Position numbers and translations under genes: made by a program. The notes beneath the pieces are model-generated. The model made no database searches. It was not told where the DNA came from and worked only from the letters and a program-made list of their open reading frames with translations. Of a stretch of DNA of 64,000 bases, positions 24,601-33,089 are shown in pieces (positions within the stretch are counted from its first letter, which is position 1; every line of letters starts with the position of its first letter). Origin of the DNA: CASFRF01 sp031549345 (GTDB lineage: Bacteria; Verrucomicrobiota; Lentisphaeria; Victivallales; Victivallaceae); NCBI GenBank assembly GCA_031549345.1, contig JAVBPY010000006.1, forward strand, positions 62,001-126,000, written 5' to 3'.

Positions 24601-25677
24601 GGTAGCGAGCGCCAGCAGGCAGCAGACGATCGCGATGATCCAGAAGCGGACGACGATCTGCGTCTCCGTCCAGCTTTTTCGTTCGAAATGGTGATGGATG
24701 GGGGTGCAGAGGAAAACCCGCTTCCCCGTCAGCTTGAACGACGTTACCTGGATCATGACCGAGCCGATCTCCATGACGAAAACAAAACCCGTCAGGAGCA
24801 ACAACAGCTCCTGGCGCACCAGCACCGCGATCAATCCCACCGCGCCGCCGAGGGCCAGACTCCCCGTGTCCCCCATGAACATCGATGCGGGGAAGCAGTT
24901 GTGCCACAAAAAGCCGATGCATGCTCCGGTTACGGCGGCGGCGAACACCACCGCTTCGCTGATGCCGGGGATGAAGGGAATGTTGAAGTGTTCGGCGAAA
25001 AGGCGGTGCCCCATCAGATACGCGAAAATGGCGTAGGTAACCATGGAGAGCGCAGTACAGCCGCTGGCAAGACCGTCTTTTCCGTCCGTAAGGTTTACCG
25101 CGTTGGAAAAACCGACGATGGTGAACAAAGGGAGGAGAAGTACCCACGGGCTCGTGTAGAGGGGGGCCTTCAGAAAGGGGATCATCAAATCGCGCATGTA
25201 GCCGCCGGTTTCCGCCACGGAGTCCAGGGAGGCGACGGCGGCCGTGGCGATGGCGAACTGGGCGAAAAGCTTGGTTTTGGCCGAGATGCCGTTCCGGTCT
25301 TTGTAGACGACTTTTTTGTAGTCGTCGATGAAGCCGAGGAGCGCCATGGCGAGTGTTACCTCCAGGAGCGTCAGGCTGATCGGGCTCGGGTACCGGTTCC
25401 AGAAAAGCGAGGAAACGGCGATGGCGCCGACGATCAGCAATCCTCCCATGCAGGGGGTCCGCTGCTTGTCTTTGCTGATGAATTCTTCGGGCATGATCCC
25501 CGCGTAGCGATCCGCCGCCTGTGCGTTGAGCGCCCGGAGCTTTCGCGCGGTCCAGGGACCGAGAAGGAGCACCAGGAGGAACGCCATGATCGCCGCGCCG
25601 CCGGCGCGGAACGTTACATAGTCAAACAAGCGCAACGGTCCGTAGAGGTGACTCCAGTGCGAAAGCCAATACAGCAT
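24586..25677 (-). CDS. mraY: Phospho-N-acetylmuramoyl-pentapeptide-transferase
   Basis: Integral membrane enzyme making lipid I from UDP-MurNAc-pentapeptide and undecaprenyl phosphate; 363 residues, ~10 membrane segments. Seen: DKQRTPCMGGLL, the aspartate pair LGFIDDYKK, NAVNLTDGKDGLASG, the metal aspartate in FMGDTGSLALGG, and the C-terminal PIHHHFE. AAGGAGGAG precedes the ATG. Unusual placement: mraY normally lies between murF and murD in the dcw cluster, but here it ends an arginine/oxidoreductase operon, 16 bases after the FAD gene. All catalytic residues are intact. Confidence 0.97.
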   Translation of the reverse strand: MLYWLSHWSHLYGPLRLFDYVTFRAGGAAIMAFLLVLLLGPWTARKLRALNAQAADRYAGIMPEEFISKDKQRTPCMGGLLIVGAIAVSSLFWNRYPSPISLTLLEVTLAMALLGFIDDYKKVVYKDRNGISAKTKLFAQFAIATAAVASLDSVAETGGYMRDLMIPFLKAPLYTSPWVLLLPLFTIVGFSNAVNLTDGKDGLASGCTALSMVTYAIFAYLMGHRLFAEHFNIPFIPGISEAVVFAAAVTGACIGFLWHNCFPASMFMGDTGSLALGGAVGLIAVLVRQELLLLLTGFVFVMEIGSVMIQVTSFKLTGKRVFLCTPIHHHFERKSWTETQIVVRFWIIAIVCCLLALATLKLR

Positions 25678-25693
25678 GCCCGGCTCCTCCTTA

Positions 25694-27373
25694 TTAACGG
25701 ACTTCGAAGGAGAAGAGGCGCGCGGATTCCCCGCCCCAGGTGCGTTTGGGGACGAGGCGCACGGCCGTGGCCTTTACCGGCGCAAATTTCGGCATGACCA
25801 GACGGTGGTGATTGTCCTTTACGTCGGCCAGCCCAATCCATTCGCCCTTAACCTTCGCTTCGAGGGTAAAGTCGCGCGTAAACGAGGGGGCGAACGCAAC
25901 GGCGGCCTGTACGCCTTCCTGGCAGCGCATTTTTTTGTAGTCGCCGAGGTCGCTGTCGAAAATGATCCGGCAACCGGAGATGGATTCCTCTTTTTCAAAT
26001 TCGATGGAGCAGGAAAGATTCAGGGGAATGTACGCCGCGTTGTTCCGGTCATCGCCGTCGGCGAGCGCCGGGTGCGAGGATTTTCCGGCGCGGGTGAGGG
26101 CGCTTACTTCGCGCTTCAGCCCCGGAATGAACTGATCCTGGTCGAGCAGCGTCGCCTGGAGCTCCGCAAGATGTTTTTCGTACACGCCGTTCGGCGTGGT
26201 GTTGTTGCGGCAAGCCAACGCCGCCGCGGTGCCGACGGCCTGCCCCATGACGGCGCAGGTCGCCATGACGCGGGTGGAACTCATCGCCATGTGGGTGGCG
26301 GAGATATTGCGCCCGGCGAAGAAAAGGTTGCGGACGTTTTTGGAGTACAACGATCGGTAGGGAATGCCGTACGGCGACGGCGCGGGGTGGAAGATTGTCG
26401 GCGCGCCGGGGTAATAGATCGCTTCCGGATGGTGGTCGTCCATGGACCAGCCGCCGTGGCCGATCACGTCCTTGAAAAGTCCGCCCGCTTCCACTTCCGT
26501 CTGGGAGAGCATGTGCGCGCCGACATAGCGGACGTTTTCACGCTTGCCGGGGAGTTTTCCGATCCAATCGAGTTCCCATTCGTATCCGCGCTTATCGGAG
26601 TGGTTCTTGATGTATTCCCAGACGCCGTAGGCGATTTTCATCAGTTCGAGGCGGATTTCGTCCGCATCCTTGATCGTGTCGCGGACGCCGCCGAATTCCA
26701 TCCACCAGAAGTTGTCGTTCGCGGCCTGGAGGCGGCGTTTCGGGGCGGTTTCCTCCGTGTAGTGGTAGGCCCATTCGGGGGCGCGGAACGGCCGGTGGAC
26801 GTCGGTTTTACGGAGCTGGATCAGAATCGAGTTGCCCATGGTCTTCGCGTCGGCGAAATCGGGGGCGTGGGATTCGTTGAATTCGCTTTTGGCCTCACGT
26901 CCGGCGCGCCACTCAGCCCCGGAGAGGCGTAGGATGCTGTCCCCGGAACAATCGGCGAAAAATTTGCCGGAGATATCATAGCGGGTATACTGCACAAGGT
27001 TCCACGCCTGGATCAAGGCGATGGCGTCGCCCTCCATATGCACATCCTCCACGGTGGTGTTCAGGAGGAGCATCAAATTGGGCTCCTGGTGGGCGAAGCT
27101 GAAAAGAACATCGTCCCAGAGGGTGTACTTGAGCGTCGGGTTATAGAAATAGTTGTCGCACTCGACTTCTTCCAGAAGACCGGTTTCCTTTTGGTGCGCG
27201 CCGCAGATCCACATGCGGATTTCGCTGGAGGCGTTGCCGCCCAGCATGGGGCGATCCTGCACCAGCAACGTTTTCACTCCGTTGCGCGCCGCCGCGACCG
27301 CCGCCGCCAGGCCGGACATCCCGCCGCCGACCACGACAAAGTCGGCCGAAAGTTTCCGTACATCGTGTTTCAT
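25694..27373 (-). CDS. FAD-dependent oxidoreductase (FAD_oxidored type)
   Basis: 559 residues. N-terminal Rossmann dinucleotide site VVVGGGMSGLAAAVAAARNG, followed by PMLGGNASSEIRMWICG, characteristic of the FAD-dependent oxidoreductases abundant in Planctomycetes and Lentisphaerae. NLFFAGRNISATHMA and a distal helix (VMATCAVMGQAVGTAAALA) complete the FAD domain. The C-terminal ~130 residues look like a beta-rich domain (LSCSIEFEKEESISGC). No export signal is seen. Substrate unknown; relatives often sit in sugar catabolism loci. It overlaps mntP by 4 bases and is followed by mraY. Confidence 0.85.
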   Translation of the reverse strand: MKHDVRKLSADFVVVGGGMSGLAAAVAAARNGVKTLLVQDRPMLGGNASSEIRMWICGAHQKETGLLEEVECDNYFYNPTLKYTLWDDVLFSFAHQEPNLMLLLNTTVEDVHMEGDAIALIQAWNLVQYTRYDISGKFFADCSGDSILRLSGAEWRAGREAKSEFNESHAPDFADAKTMGNSILIQLRKTDVHRPFRAPEWAYHYTEETAPKRRLQAANDNFWWMEFGGVRDTIKDADEIRLELMKIAYGVWEYIKNHSDKRGYEWELDWIGKLPGKRENVRYVGAHMLSQTEVEAGGLFKDVIGHGGWSMDDHHPEAIYYPGAPTIFHPAPSPYGIPYRSLYSKNVRNLFFAGRNISATHMAMSSTRVMATCAVMGQAVGTAAALACRNNTTPNGVYEKHLAELQATLLDQDQFIPGLKREVSALTRAGKSSHPALADGDDRNNAAYIPLNLSCSIEFEKEESISGCRIIFDSDLGDYKKMRCQEGVQAAVAFAPSFTRDFTLEAKVKGEWIGLADVKDNHHRLVMPKFAPVKATAVRLVPKRTWGGESARLFSFEVR

Positions 27374-27957
27374 TGCACAATTCCTTCCCGCATGTGAGTA
27401 TAAAAAATTTGAACACCGATCAATATCACCGCAATGCCGCCGATGGCGGTCATCGCTCTTTCATGCAAAAACGCCCGGCCGAACCGGTGGCCGAGCAACA
27501 CGCCCACCGCCGAAACCACCGCCGTAACTCCACCCATCGCCAGCGCCGGGAACCACAACGCGGTATCCGTCAGCGCCAACGTTACGCCCACGGCCAATGC
27601 GTCCACACTCGTGGCCAAAGACGCCGGAAGCAGGCAAAGCCAGCCGCAAGAGGCCAGAGAGCCGTCCTCTTTGTCCTCGTCGGACTTTTTCATCGCATCG
27701 TAAAGCATCTTCCCGCCGACGAGCGACAGAAGAATCAACGACACCCAGTGATCCATCGTACTGATCCACCCCCGGCATGAAAGCGCCAGGTAAAACCCGA
27801 TCACCGGCATCAGAAACTGGAACACGCCGAAACACGTCCCCGCTTGAAACGCATGGTAGACGGGGCGGGGACGACGTGTCAGTCCCAACGCCACCGAAAC
27901 AGCCAGCGCATCCAGCGAAACGCTGAAGGCCAGAACAAAAACAGCTAAAAAACCCAT
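27370..27957 (-). CDS. mntP: Putative manganese efflux pump MntP
   Basis: 195 residues, six hydrophobic segments arranged as two three-helix halves. The paired motifs FSVSLDALAVSVALG (residues ~11-25) and LATSVDALAVGVTLAL (~113-128) carry the aspartates characteristic of MntP. A charged cytoplasmic loop (MKKSDEDKEDG) separates the halves. MntP exports excess Mn2+. In many bacteria mntP has a Mn2+-sensing yybP-ykoY leader; here it follows argF by 3 bases with no room for one. It overlaps the FAD oxidoreductase gene by 4 bases. Confidence 0.88.
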   Translation of the reverse strand: MGFLAVFVLAFSVSLDALAVSVALGLTRRPRPVYHAFQAGTCFGVFQFLMPVIGFYLALSCRGWISTMDHWVSLILLSLVGGKMLYDAMKKSDEDKEDGSLASCGWLCLLPASLATSVDALAVGVTLALTDTALWFPALAMGGVTAVVSAVGVLLGHRFGRAFLHERAMTAIGGIAVILIGVQIFYTHMREGIVQ

Positions 27958-27960
27958 GTT

Positions 27961-28866
27961 TTACCGTTGCATCAACATGGCCATCACGGCCTTTTGAACA
28001 TGAAGACGGTTTTCCGCCTCGTCAAAGACAATCGAATACGGTGAGTCCATTACTTCGGCGGAGAGTTCTTCTCCCCGGTGCGCGGGAAGGCAGTGCATCA
28101 GTTTCACTGAGGGTTTGGCGGCTTTGACGATTTGCATGTCGATGCGATAAGGAGTCAGAAGCCCCCTCCGCCGCGCCGCGTCGTCCTCGCAGCCCATGCT
28201 TACCCAGACGTCGGTGTACAAATAATCGGCTCCCTTTGCCGCCGCGACCGGGTCTTCCGACCACGATACGTTCGCGTTGCCCGCCAGACGCGCCGCGTCG
28301 GGGCGGAACGCCGCCGGGGAGGCGATCACGAGCTCGAAATCCATCAGTTTCGCCGCCGCGATCAAAGAGTTGGTCACATTGCTTTGTCCATCGCCGTAAA
28401 AGACCATTTTGAGCCCTTTGACGCGCCCGGAATTTTCCTTCATCGTCATCATGTCCGCGAGGATCTGGCAGGGGTGCTCTTCGTCCGTGAGGGCGTTGAT
28501 TACCGGGATGCTTGCCACGCGGGCAAGCTCGTCCACGTCCGACTGGGCGAAGGTACGTATCACGATCATGTGGAGATAACGGCTCAGGACTTCGGCGGTG
28601 TCGGCGATGGTTTCACCGCGTCCGACTTGCATTTTCCCCTGGTCCAGGTACAACGGCTGTCCGCCGAGTTCTCCCACGCCCACTTCAAAAGAAACACGCG
28701 TCCGCGTGGAGGCTTTGGCAAAAATCATCCCGACGCTTCTGCCGGCAAGGGGATGGAAATTGACTTTCCCCCGTTCCCGTTTGAGTTTGGCCGCGAGTTC
28801 GAAAATTTCCTTCACTTCGTTGTGCGTGAGAGAGTCGATCCTCAGAAGATCTTTATTTTTCAACAT
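27961..28866 (-). CDS. argF: Ornithine carbamoyltransferase
   Basis: Makes citrulline from ornithine and carbamoyl phosphate; cytoplasmic trimer, 301 residues. Seen: carbamoyl-phosphate loop STRTRVSFE, RTFAQ, EHPCQILAD, DGQSNVTNS, and the ornithine-side motif MHCLPAHRGEE, which separates it from aspartate carbamoyltransferase. DVWVSMG is also typical. It overlaps the end of argD by 7 bases, so the two are translated from one message. Neither argG nor argH is nearby in the window. Confidence 0.96.
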   Translation of the reverse strand: MLKNKDLLRIDSLTHNEVKEIFELAAKLKRERGKVNFHPLAGRSVGMIFAKASTRTRVSFEVGVGELGGQPLYLDQGKMQVGRGETIADTAEVLSRYLHMIVIRTFAQSDVDELARVASIPVINALTDEEHPCQILADMMTMKENSGRVKGLKMVFYGDGQSNVTNSLIAAAKLMDFELVIASPAAFRPDAARLAGNANVSWSEDPVAAAKGADYLYTDVWVSMGCEDDAARRRGLLTPYRIDMQIVKAAKPSVKLMHCLPAHRGEELSAEVMDSPYSIVFDEAENRLHVQKAVMAMLMQR

Positions 28867-30080
28867 GGCTTCTGCCCTTCAATCGTGCGCGCGAACTCCG
28901 CAAATCCGTTCGCGAGTTTTTCCAGTCCTTCGTCCGCTTCCGCCTTCGTAAGATTCAGGGGAGGAAGGAGGCGCAGCACTGTTTCCCCCGCCGTCAGGAC
29001 AATCAGTCCGTGTTCCAGGAGGAGCTGCGCCAAAGGCGCCGCTTCACGGTCGAGCACCACGCCGATCATCATCCCCAGCCCGCGCACTGTGCGGACAAAG
29101 GAATATGGCGCCGTGATTGCGCGGAGGCGATCCATCAGGTATTGGCCGCGTTCGCGGCAGTTGTCCAGAATGTGCTCGTCGTCAAACGCCTGTTGGACGG
29201 CCAGCGCCGCCGCCGCGGCGAGCGGCGATCCGCCGAAAGTGCTCGCGTGGGTGCCGGGGGTGAGGGTGTCGGCGTATTTCCGGCGTACTGCGAAGGCCCC
29301 CATCGGGAAGCCATTGGCAATGGCTTTGGCCAACGAAAACGCGTCCGGCTCCACGCCGAAGCTCTGCCAGGCGAACATGGTTCCCGTACGGCCCATTCCG
29401 GACTGGACTTCGTCGAGCAACAGCAGGATCCCCTGCTCGTCGCAAAGCTGCCGCAATCCGCGCAAGTACGCCGCGTCCGCGGGGAGAATTCCTCCTTCGC
29501 CCTGCACCACTTCAAGCAATACCGCGCAGGTGCGGGGCGTAACGGCGTTCCGCACCGCATCCAGGTCGTTGTACGGCACCTGGGTGAATCCGGGCATATC
29601 CGGCTCGAAACCCTTCCTGTATTTGCTCCGTCCGGTGGCGGCGAGCGTCGCCAGCGTCCGTCCGTGGAAGGAATCGTTCATGGAGATGATTTCGTTGCGC
29701 CCCTTGGCGTTGCCGATTTTACGGGCGAATTTGATCATCCCCTCGTTGGCTTCCGCACCGGAGTTGCTGAAAAAGACGACACCGTCGAATCCGCGCGTCA
29801 TCAGCCGTTCGGCCAGAAGCGGGGTAACGGGGTTGTAATACAAATTGGACACATGCACAAGCTCGGCGGCCTGGCGTTGAATCGCCGCCGTTACGCCGGG
29901 GTGGCAATGGCCGAGGTTGCACACGCTGATGCCGGTGGCAAAATCGAGGAATTTACGGTCCTGGTCGTCCCAGACATACGCGCCGCGGCCACGAACCAGA
30001 AGCAGTTTCGGGGCATAAGTCGGCATAACGAAGTTCTTGAACTTCCCGGTCGTTTCCTGGTACAGCTTGCTTGCGGTCAT
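28860..30080 (-). CDS. argD: Acetylornithine/succinyldiaminopimelate aminotransferase
   Basis: PLP enzyme converting N-acetylglutamate semialdehyde to N-acetylornithine, possibly also serving lysine synthesis; 406 residues, normal. Seen: YVWDDQDRKFLDFATGI, NSGAEANEGMIKFARK, the PLP aspartate in LLLDEVQSGMGRTG, the lysine in SLAKAIANGFPMGA, and HASTFGGSPLAAA. The open frame reaches further upstream, but GAGGAG before ATG 30080 and the promoter at 30129-30157 fix the start. First gene of argD-argF-mntP-FAD oxidoreductase-mraY. Confidence 0.94.
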   Translation of the reverse strand: MTASKLYQETTGKFKNFVMPTYAPKLLLVRGRGAYVWDDQDRKFLDFATGISVCNLGHCHPGVTAAIQRQAAELVHVSNLYYNPVTPLLAERLMTRGFDGVVFFSNSGAEANEGMIKFARKIGNAKGRNEIISMNDSFHGRTLATLAATGRSKYRKGFEPDMPGFTQVPYNDLDAVRNAVTPRTCAVLLEVVQGEGGILPADAAYLRGLRQLCDEQGILLLLDEVQSGMGRTGTMFAWQSFGVEPDAFSLAKAIANGFPMGAFAVRRKYADTLTPGTHASTFGGSPLAAAAALAVQQAFDDEHILDNCRERGQYLMDRLRAITAPYSFVRTVRGLGMMIGVVLDREAAPLAQLLLEHGLIVLTAGETVLRLLPPLNLTKAEADEGLEKLANGFAEFARTIEGQKPC

Positions 30081-30128
30081 CGTTGCGCTCCTCAATTCGC
30101 ATAATCCCTGAAGAATGAAGAAGGGGGT

Positions 30129-30157
30129 ATTATAGCACATCTTCAGATGCTTTGCAA
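30129..30157 (-). promoter_or_regulatory. Strong promoter of argD operon
   Basis: On the minus strand TTGCAA (30157-30152), 17 bases, TATAAT (30134-30129), preceded by TGC as an extended -10 (TGCTATAATA). This is nearly the same -10 as the TGCTATAGTA group. The leader is about 40 bases. Confidence 0.8.
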
Positions 30158-30184
30158 GCCCCCGGCGGAAAATCCGTCTTTTTT

Positions 30185-31423
30185 CTAGAGATCGCGCACG
30201 AGGATGTTGTCGGTAGATTCGCGTATTGTTTTTTCGAGTTTGTTCCACGCCGCCGCGGCGTCCGCCAAGCCGGTAACGTAGGCGCCGGCGGGGGTATAGC
30301 CGGACTCGTCGAAGCGTGCGTGCGCCATGGCCAGTGTGAGTTTATCCGGCGGAATGGCGGGAACAAGGCCGATTTCGGAACCGCTGGCATCCAGGACGGC
30401 GAGGAGGAGCCCGCTTGTGAGCAGTTCATCCAGGAGTTGGCGGGTCTGCGCGTCGGAGAGTTCAAGTTCGTCGGCGATGGTCCTGGCGGCGGGCGGCGTT
30501 TCGTTGTTGCAGTAGGCGCGAATCGCGCGCCGGAGTATGGCGAGGCGGGCGATTCGGCGGAAACGCGCGCTCAAAGAGAGCTCTTCGCCGTTGAAGTGCC
30601 CTTTGTCGATGTGTTGCTGCACGTAGGCGATCTCCGCCCCCAGGAGGGCGATCATCCAGGAAAATTGCAGCCAGAAGAGAAAGAGGGGAAGAATCGCAAA
30701 ACTTCCATAAATGGTGTTGTACTTGGATAGCGCGATCTGGATGAAGATGAATCCGGACTGGAGTCCCTGGAAGAGGATCCCCGCGGCGATCCCGCCGGTC
30801 AGCGCCGCCGAGGGACGCACCTTGGTATTGGGGACGACCAGATAAATGACCGTGAAGAGAAGACATGCGAAGACGACCGATGTGAGGTTGCCCACAAGGG
30901 CGAGGACGGTCGCTCCGGTTTCATGGAAGAACGGGAGTTTTCCGGGGAGATCGTTCAGAAAGGCCTTCAGAAGTGGGCTTCCGGAGCCGATTACGATCAG
31001 GACGATGGGGGTGATGAGCACGGTGGCGAGGTAATCCCCCGCCTTGCGGAACATGCTGCGGCGGCGCGAAAGCTGCCAGACGGCGTTGAACGCCTCCTCC
31101 ACGTTGGACGCGAGCATGATGACCGTCCAGAACAACGCGGCGACGCCGATTCCGGCAATCAATCCGCCGGAGGCTTCCCGGAGGGTCGTTTCCGCAAAGC
31201 GGCAGACCCACTCCACAAGATCGGCATGTTGTTCGAACCGCTCGGCGATTTCCCGCTTCAGGATGGATTCCATGTCGAAGCCTTTGGCGATGCCGAAGAG
31301 GAGCGCCGCGATCGGAACGATGGCGAAGAGCGTGTAGTACGTGAGCGCCGTGGCGCGCTGCGAATACCCGATCTGGAAAAAACGGCGCACGGAAAGGACG
31401 ATAATACGGAGATATTTAAGCAT
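30185..31423 (-). CDS. YihY/BrkB-type inner membrane protein with C-terminal winged-helix-like domain
   Basis: 412 residues. The N-terminal ~280 residues form the YihY/UPF0761 fold with six hydrophobic segments: SQRATALTYYTLFAIVPIAA near the start, ALFWTVIMLASNVEEAFNAV, and SFAILPLFLFWLQFSWMIAL (a family hallmark) near the end. The family was once called ribonuclease BN, which is wrong; its role is unknown. The last ~110 residues (TPPAARTIADELELSDAQTR) resemble a helix-turn-helix, as in some relatives. AAGGATTC precedes ATG 31423; earlier in-frame codons lack a site. It follows the CutA/NIF3-like gene by 14 bases. Confidence 0.85.
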   Translation of the reverse strand: MLKYLRIIVLSVRRFFQIGYSQRATALTYYTLFAIVPIAALLFGIAKGFDMESILKREIAERFEQHADLVEWVCRFAETTLREASGGLIAGIGVAALFWTVIMLASNVEEAFNAVWQLSRRRSMFRKAGDYLATVLITPIVLIVIGSGSPLLKAFLNDLPGKLPFFHETGATVLALVGNLTSVVFACLLFTVIYLVVPNTKVRPSAALTGGIAAGILFQGLQSGFIFIQIALSKYNTIYGSFAILPLFLFWLQFSWMIALLGAEIAYVQQHIDKGHFNGEELSLSARFRRIARLAILRRAIRAYCNNETPPAARTIADELELSDAQTRQLLDELLTSGLLLAVLDASGSEIGLVPAIPPDKLTLAMAHARFDESGYTPAGAYVTGLADAAAAWNKLEKTIRESTDNILVRDL

Positions 31424-31437
31424 GGTGGTGAATCCTT

Positions 31438-31755
31438 TCAGGTAAGCTCGACGTCCCAATACTGGAACGCGGGGGTTTCGTAGGGGTGGCTTGCCCGGAG
31501 CGCGTCCAGGACGGCGCAGAGGTGTTCGCGGAGGCAGAGGGTTTCGATCTTCTGCTCGGCGACATGCTCTATTTCATTCGTATGTCCAAGGGCGGGGCGG
31601 CTGCCCGGCAGGGGGCGGAACCGTCCCGTCCCGGCGGTCGTCCAGACACAGTTGTCGTAGCGGCCTATCCGGCCCGCGCCCGCGCGGGTGATCGCCGCGA
31701 TCACCGCTTCCGCGGATTCGACGGGGACATAAATTTCCAATTTTACAGTACTCAT
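31438..31755 (-). CDS. Stand-alone NIF3/YqfO CutA-like domain protein
   Basis: 105 residues corresponding to the PII/CutA-like middle domain inserted in YqfO-type NIF3 proteins. Seen: LEIYVPVESAEAVIAAITRA, GRIGRYDNCVW, FRPLPGSRPALG and SHPYETPAFQYWDVEL. Stand-alone versions are common in bacteria and their function is unknown; a small-molecule or metal-sensing trimer is likely from the fold. The start MSTVKLEIYVP (31755) is where family similarity begins; the open frame continues upstream without a site. Upstream of, and likely co-transcribed with, the YihY-like gene. Confidence 0.8.
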   Translation of the reverse strand: MSTVKLEIYVPVESAEAVIAAITRAGAGRIGRYDNCVWTTAGTGRFRPLPGSRPALGHTNEIEHVAEQKIETLCLREHLCAVLDALRASHPYETPAFQYWDVELT

Positions 31756-31768
31756 AGCGGAAAAATAC

Positions 31769-31811
31769 TTGACATTTGATGGATTATGTATAAAGTACAT
31801 CATAGGGGCAA
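31769..31811. promoter_or_regulatory. Divergent promoter region between NIF3-like gene and pseudopilin cluster
   Basis: Plus strand: TTGACA (31769-31774), 16 bases, TAAAGT (31791-31796), a mediocre -10. Minus strand: TTGCCC (31811-31806), 17 bases, CATAAT (31788-31783). An alternative minus pair (TTGAAA-N17-TACTTT) also exists. A small palindrome ATGTA/TACAT lies between. Assignment of exact hexamers is uncertain. Confidence 0.4.
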
Positions 31812-31833
31812 ATTTTTCAAGGAGAAATGCGGC

Positions 31834-32403
31834 ATGCGTCGTTCGTTTACATTGGTTGAGATTCTGGTTGTGATTGCGATTATCGCTGTTCTGGCCGGGA
31901 TGGGGATCGGGATTTACGGTTTCGCCACGACCCGCAACCAGGTTGCCCGCACCGAGGCTTTGATTGCGCGCATTTCCGCCGCTTTGGAAAAAGTCCGCGA
32001 AAAACACGGCTTCTATCCGCAGACGATGGCCCCTTCCGGCAGCCCGAACAGCATGTTCTATTTTCAACTCTATTCCGGCGATAAAGCCATTTGGACGACC
32101 AACACGATCCAGGCGGATTTCGAGGCGGCGTTGGATTATTCCGGATTGTCCGCTTCGCTGAAGGAGGTGGTGGGCGGTTCGCCGACGGACCGGCGGCGTG
32201 TTTTTGTCGATGCGTGGGGGAATGCGCTCCTCTACATCTGTCCGGGGAATGTGAATAAGAATTCATTCGATCTTGTTTCGTTCGGGAGCGACGGGAAAGC
32301 CGGTGTGCAGGGCACCCCCGCCGTCGACGGAATCAAGGAAATAAAAGCGACGGATACCACCAAGGTCGATACCGTCAACAGCGACGACATAGGAAATTTT
32401 TAA
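31834..32403 (+). CDS. GspG-like pseudopilin
   Basis: 189 residues. Type IV prepilin-like N-terminus FTLVEILVVIAIIAVLAG with Glu at +5; the residue before the cut is Ser rather than Gly. The C-terminus (DAWGNALLYICPG ... FDLVSFGSDGKAG) matches the calcium-binding end of the major type II secretion pseudopilin GspG. AAGGAGA precedes ATG 31834. First gene of a run of six pilin-like genes. No assembly ATPase, platform protein or secretin is in the window, so the machinery must be encoded elsewhere. Probably exported and assembled in the periplasm. Confidence 0.88.
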   Translation: MRRSFTLVEILVVIAIIAVLAGMGIGIYGFATTRNQVARTEALIARISAALEKVREKHGFYPQTMAPSGSPNSMFYFQLYSGDKAIWTTNTIQADFEAALDYSGLSASLKEVVGGSPTDRRRVFVDAWGNALLYICPGNVNKNSFDLVSFGSDGKAGVQGTPAVDGIKEIKATDTTKVDTVNSDDIGNF

Positions 32404-32405
32404 GC

Positions 32406-33083
32406 ATGAAAAAAACGACATTCACCATGGTTGAACTCCTGGTTGTGATCGCGATTATCGCGGTCCTTGCCGGGCTTCTCCTTCCCGTTCTCAACAAAAC
32501 GCGCGAGAGCGCCAAGAAGACGATGGCCGCGGCGAATATAAAACAAATCATGCTCGCCCTGACAAGTTACCAGAACACGTACAACACCCCCGCGTACGGG
32601 GTGGACCGCGTTGCCTCGCTCCCCGGAACGGAACGCCATCCGACGCTCTGGGGCGGTGGGCTCCTCGATCCCGAATCCGGGCTTAGCGATTCGGATGAGG
32701 ACGGGGAGAACTACGATACGATGATGCAGATTCTCTCCGGTGTGGATATGCCGGCGACCATACAGGGCAAAGCGAACAAGGCTACAAAAGCGCATGAAAT
32801 GAGCGGCGCCGGAAACCCCAAGAAAATTCCTTTTCTCGATGTGCCGCAGTCCTTCATAAGCCGCGGGTACCTTGATCCGTGGGGGCATCGTTATGTTTTT
32901 GTCATGAACAGGAAAATGTACACGGACGGCGTCGATTTTTCGCAGTGGAAGAAAGCGGACCACAACGCGCTGCGCGGTTTCGTCTTCGTGTATTCCCTCG
33001 GGCCGAACGAGAAGGATGATCGCGGAATGAACGCCGTGAACAGCGGAAACCCCGCGACCGATGACATTAACTCATGGGATTGA
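32406..33083 (+). CDS. GspG-like pseudopilin, second
   Basis: 225 residues. N-terminus MKKTTFTMVELLVVIAIIAVLAGLL, shortened here to FTMVELLVVIAIIAVLAG, with Thr at -1 and Glu at +5. The C-terminal half again has the GspG-like pattern YLDPWGHRYVFVMN ... FVYSLGPNEKDD. It differs from the first by a longer variable loop (VDRVASLPGTERHPTLWGG). Two bases separate it from the preceding stop, and 6 from the next start. Two adjacent GspG-type genes suggest either a duplicated major subunit or a filament made of two subunits. Confidence 0.87.
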   Translation: MKKTTFTMVELLVVIAIIAVLAGLLLPVLNKTRESAKKTMAAANIKQIMLALTSYQNTYNTPAYGVDRVASLPGTERHPTLWGGGLLDPESGLSDSDEDGENYDTMMQILSGVDMPATIQGKANKATKAHEMSGAGNPKKIPFLDVPQSFISRGYLDPWGHRYVFVMNRKMYTDGVDFSQWKKADHNALRGFVFVYSLGPNEKDDRGMNAVNSGNPATDDINSWD

Positions 33084-33089
33084 GGCATC

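Noticed and set aside
27957..28000. Mn2+ riboswitch (yybP-ykoY) in front of mntP
   Set aside because: mntP starts 3 bases after the argF stop; there is no leader in which the riboswitch could fold.
28132..29838. A 568-codon plus-strand open frame opposite argF and argD
   Set aside because: No domain, no ribosome binding site, and both genes underneath are certain; antisense shadow.
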